Program-made: the position numbers and the translations under genes
Assembly (NCBI GenBank): GCA_030532905.1
Contig: JAUNKE010000019.1
Location: forward strand, 1 to 36,010
Reading direction: 5' to 3'
Length of the DNA: 36,010 nt
From: Peptostreptococcaceae bacterium
GTDB taxonomy: Bacteria; Bacillota; Clostridia; Peptostreptococcales; Filifactoraceae
Notes under the pieces: model-generated
Databases searched by the model: none
Told to the model about the DNA's origin: nothing
What the model saw: only the letters and a program-made list of their open reading frames with translations
Part shown: positions 34,241-36,010 of the stretch, piece by piece
How positions within the stretch are numbered: position 1 is the first letter of the stretch
Layout: each line of letters starts with the position of its first letter

Positions 34241-34519
34241 ATGAACAAAGCAGAATTGGTAGCTAAAATGGCTGCGAAAAGTGAACTAACAAAGAAAGAT
34301 ACTGAGCTTGCTCTAAACGCATTTATGGCATGTGTTGAAGAAGCGCTTGTAGCTGGTGAGAAAGTACAGCTTGTAGGATTTGGTTCTTTCGAAACAAGAA
34401 AGAGAGCAGCCAGAGAAGGTAGAAATCCAAAAGACCCATCAAAAACAATCAAAATTAAGGCATCTAAGGCACCTGTATTCAAAGCGGGTAAAGGCTTAAA
34501 AGAAAAAGTAAATAAATAG
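34241..34519 (+). CDS. hup: DNA-binding protein HU
   Basis: A 92-residue HU of standard length. The N-terminal dimer part MNKAELVAKMA is followed by the DNA-binding arm with GFGSFETRKRAAREGRNPK and the end KAPVFKAGKGLKEKV. It bends DNA and packs the nucleoid. AGGAGG stands before the ATG. Codon use is more biased than in the neighbours, as expected for a highly expressed protein. It is followed by its own terminator. Confidence 0.97.
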   Translation: MNKAELVAKMAAKSELTKKDTELALNAFMACVEEALVAGEKVQLVGFGSFETRKRAAREGRNPKDPSKTIKIKASKAPVFKAGKGLKEKVNK

Positions 34520-34540
34520 TATTTCAAAAATATTATTGCT

Positions 34541-34570
34541 GAAGCCTAAAATAATTTTTAGGCTTCTTTT
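34541..34570 (+). terminator. Terminator of the HU gene
   Basis: Perfect 10-bp stem GAAGCCTAAA (34541-34550) / TTTAGGCTTC (34557-34566) with an ATAATT loop and four T. It ends only 17 bases ahead of the transporter start, so some read-through into that gene is likely. Confidence 0.85.
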
Positions 34571-34587
34571 CATCTAGGAGGAAAGTC

Positions 34588-35931
34588 ATGTTCAAAAAAT
34601 TTACGAATGCTTGTGTTAACATTATGAATAAATATCTACCGGATCCGTTTATTTTTGCGCTTATACTGACTTTTGTAGTATATGTTGCAGGGATTCTTGT
34701 TACCAAGCAGACACCGTTACAAATGTTGGGGGCATGGAGTGGCGGCTTTTGGAATTTATTGGCATTTTCGATGCAGATGGCACTCGTGCTTGTGCTTGGA
34801 AATGCGATGGCAAAAGCCAAAGTGTTCAAAAATATTTTGCAAAAAGTTGCTAAATCCGCAAAGACACCGGCAAGAGCAATTATGATTACCGCATTTATAT
34901 CTGCGGTTGCATGTTGGATTAACTGGGGATTCGGATTGGTACTTGGCGCATTGCTTGCTCGAGAAATGGCAAAAGAGGTGGATCATGTGGATTATCGCCT
35001 GCTCATCGCGAGTGCTTATTCCGGATTTGCGGTATGGCATGGCGGATTGTCCGGCTCGATTCCGTTACAAATTGCAGGCGAAGGAAAATTGGCGGAGGTT
35101 ACCAAAGGTGCACTGGATGTTGTTGTTCCGACATCAGCAACCATTTTTTCACCGATGAACCTTACGATTTCGGCTTTGATTATCATCCTGTTGCCATTGG
35201 CATGTTATGCGATGATGCCGGATAAAGAGCACACTTTTGTTGTGGACAAAGCGTTATTAGAGGACAAAGAGAGAAAAGAAGAAGCGGCGAAGACGCCGGC
35301 GGACAAATTGGAGAGAAGCAAGGTACTTTGGATTCTTGCATTGATTCTCGGATTTGCGGTTATCGTATTGAAAATCCAAAAAGACGGATTACAATTAGAC
35401 TTAAACTTTGTTAACTTCATTTTCATGTTTGTCGGATTATTGCTACACGGCAATATTCGAAACTATATTGATGCGATTATGGATTCAGCGGCGAGCTCAG
35501 GCGGAATCATTCTTCAGTTCCCATTCTATGCGGGAATCATGGGAATGATGACAGCGGGACATCCGGAAACGGGAGTTTCACTTGCCGGAGCGATTTCAAC
35601 TTGGTTCGTAAGCATTTCAACGGAAAGAACTTTCCCATTGCTCACATTCCTGAGCGCAGGAGTTGTAAACTTCTTCGTACCTTCAGGCGGAGGACAGTGG
35701 GCGGTACAGGCACCGATTATGATGCCTGCCGGAGCAAAGCTTGGCGTTGAAACTGCGAAAACCGCGATGGCAATCGCATGGGGTGATGCATGGACGAATA
35801 TGATTCAACCGTTCTGGGCATTACCGGCACTTGGAATTGCAGGTCTTTCTGCAAAAGACATTATGGGATATTGTGTTATCACTTTGCTTCTCACCGGTGG
35901 AATTGTCGGTGTGGCGATGCTGATATTCTAA
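34588..35931 (+). CDS. atoE: Short-chain fatty acid transporter, AtoE family
   Basis: A 447-residue integral membrane protein with about ten to twelve membrane helices and a charged cytoplasmic loop around residues 215-245. Family segments include KYLPDPFIFALILTFVVY near the N-terminus, WGFGLVLGALLARE, and FVPSGGGQWAVQAPIMMPA. AtoE-family permeases move short-chain fatty acids such as butyrate or acetoacetate; direction is not known. AGGAGG precedes the ATG. It lies 68 bases after HU with the HU terminator between them; I see no separate promoter. With the ptb-buk operon in the same window, acid export is a plausible but unproven job. Confidence 0.9.
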   Translation: MFKKFTNACVNIMNKYLPDPFIFALILTFVVYVAGILVTKQTPLQMLGAWSGGFWNLLAFSMQMALVLVLGNAMAKAKVFKNILQKVAKSAKTPARAIMITAFISAVACWINWGFGLVLGALLAREMAKEVDHVDYRLLIASAYSGFAVWHGGLSGSIPLQIAGEGKLAEVTKGALDVVVPTSATIFSPMNLTISALIIILLPLACYAMMPDKEHTFVVDKALLEDKERKEEAAKTPADKLERSKVLWILALILGFAVIVLKIQKDGLQLDLNFVNFIFMFVGLLLHGNIRNYIDAIMDSAASSGGIILQFPFYAGIMGMMTAGHPETGVSLAGAISTWFVSISTERTFPLLTFLSAGVVNFFVPSGGGQWAVQAPIMMPAGAKLGVETAKTAMAIAWGDAWTNMIQPFWALPALGIAGLSAKDIMGYCVITLLLTGGIVGVAMLIF

Positions 35932-36010
35932 ATTAAATCGAAAAATGCATTTCGACTGTTGATGGGTCAAACAACCGAAAGGTTTAGGAACAGTGGATGT
36001 AATATAAAAG
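35932..36010. other. Right window edge, no gene seen
   Basis: 79 bases after the transporter stop. A weak 6-bp inverted repeat TCGAAA/TTTCGA (35938-35955) is present but has no T run. Nothing else can be supported. Confidence 0.4.

Noticed and set aside
1..36010. CRISPR arrays, tRNA/rRNA genes, insertion sequences or prophage
   Set aside because: I looked for spaced direct repeats, cloverleaf-like motifs, transposase or integrase motifs and terminal inverted repeats and saw none.

Overview
The window looks like chromosomal core DNA from a low-GC, anaerobic, Gram-positive fermenter of the Clostridia/Tissierellia type, with Peptostreptococcaceae-like gene order. The evidence is a ferredoxin-linked 2-oxoacid oxidoreductase joined to phosphate butyryltransferase and butyrate kinase, a SUF operon in the Firmicute order C-B-D-S-U, a MinCDE/Mre/PBP2/RodA morphogenesis block, CdaA/CdaR c-di-AMP genes and near-consensus sigma-A promoters. 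I cannot name the species. I see no phage, insertion sequence, CRISPR array, tRNA or rRNA.

Layout. 1-1560: a lipoprotein gene entering from the left edge, closed by a terminator. 1739-9644: a tight plus-strand cell-shape and division operon, radC-mreC-mreD-mrdA(PBP2)-minC-minD-minE-rodA, in which no mreB lies between radC and mreC. 9834-10203: a minus-strand cold-shock gene with a strong promoter and a structured leader. 10592-19468: a long plus-strand operon, cdaA-cdaR-ptb-buk-(P-loop protein)-ferredoxin-vorB-TPP subunit-gamma subunit-glmM. Here the usual cdaA-cdaR-glmM cassette (c-di-AMP and peptidoglycan precursor) surrounds a complete pathway from 2-oxoacid to acyl-CoA to acyl-phosphate to acid plus ATP. 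19470-21373: a minus-strand ECF sigma factor and its overlapping membrane-anchored putative anti-sigma protein. 21627-26719: the minus-strand sufCBDSU operon, with a palindrome over its likely promoter. 27086-28598: plus-strand AraC-type regulator and VOC-fold protein. 28744-32456: minus-strand operon of three rRNA-modifying enzymes (RsmF-type, RsuA-type, RlmD-type). It is read divergently from ridA-mazG (plus) by two promoters that share their -35 position. 34241 to the end: HU, a terminator, and an AtoE-type short-chain fatty acid transporter.

How the genes fit together. The vor/ptb/buk set would turn branched-chain (or other) 2-oxoacids into short acids with ATP and reduced ferredoxin. The AtoE-like permease could move such acids across the membrane. 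The SUF operon supplies the Fe-S clusters that the ferredoxin subunit and the RlmD-type enzyme need. The morphogenesis operon and cdaA/glmM serve cell wall growth and turgor control.

The observations most worth checking are the catabolic insert inside cdaA-cdaR-glmM (I recall the same order in Clostridioides difficile, so it may be a lineage trait), its uncharacterised P-loop protein, the missing mreB, the divergent overlapping promoters at 32451-32503, the palindrome over the suf promoter, and the structured cold-shock leader.
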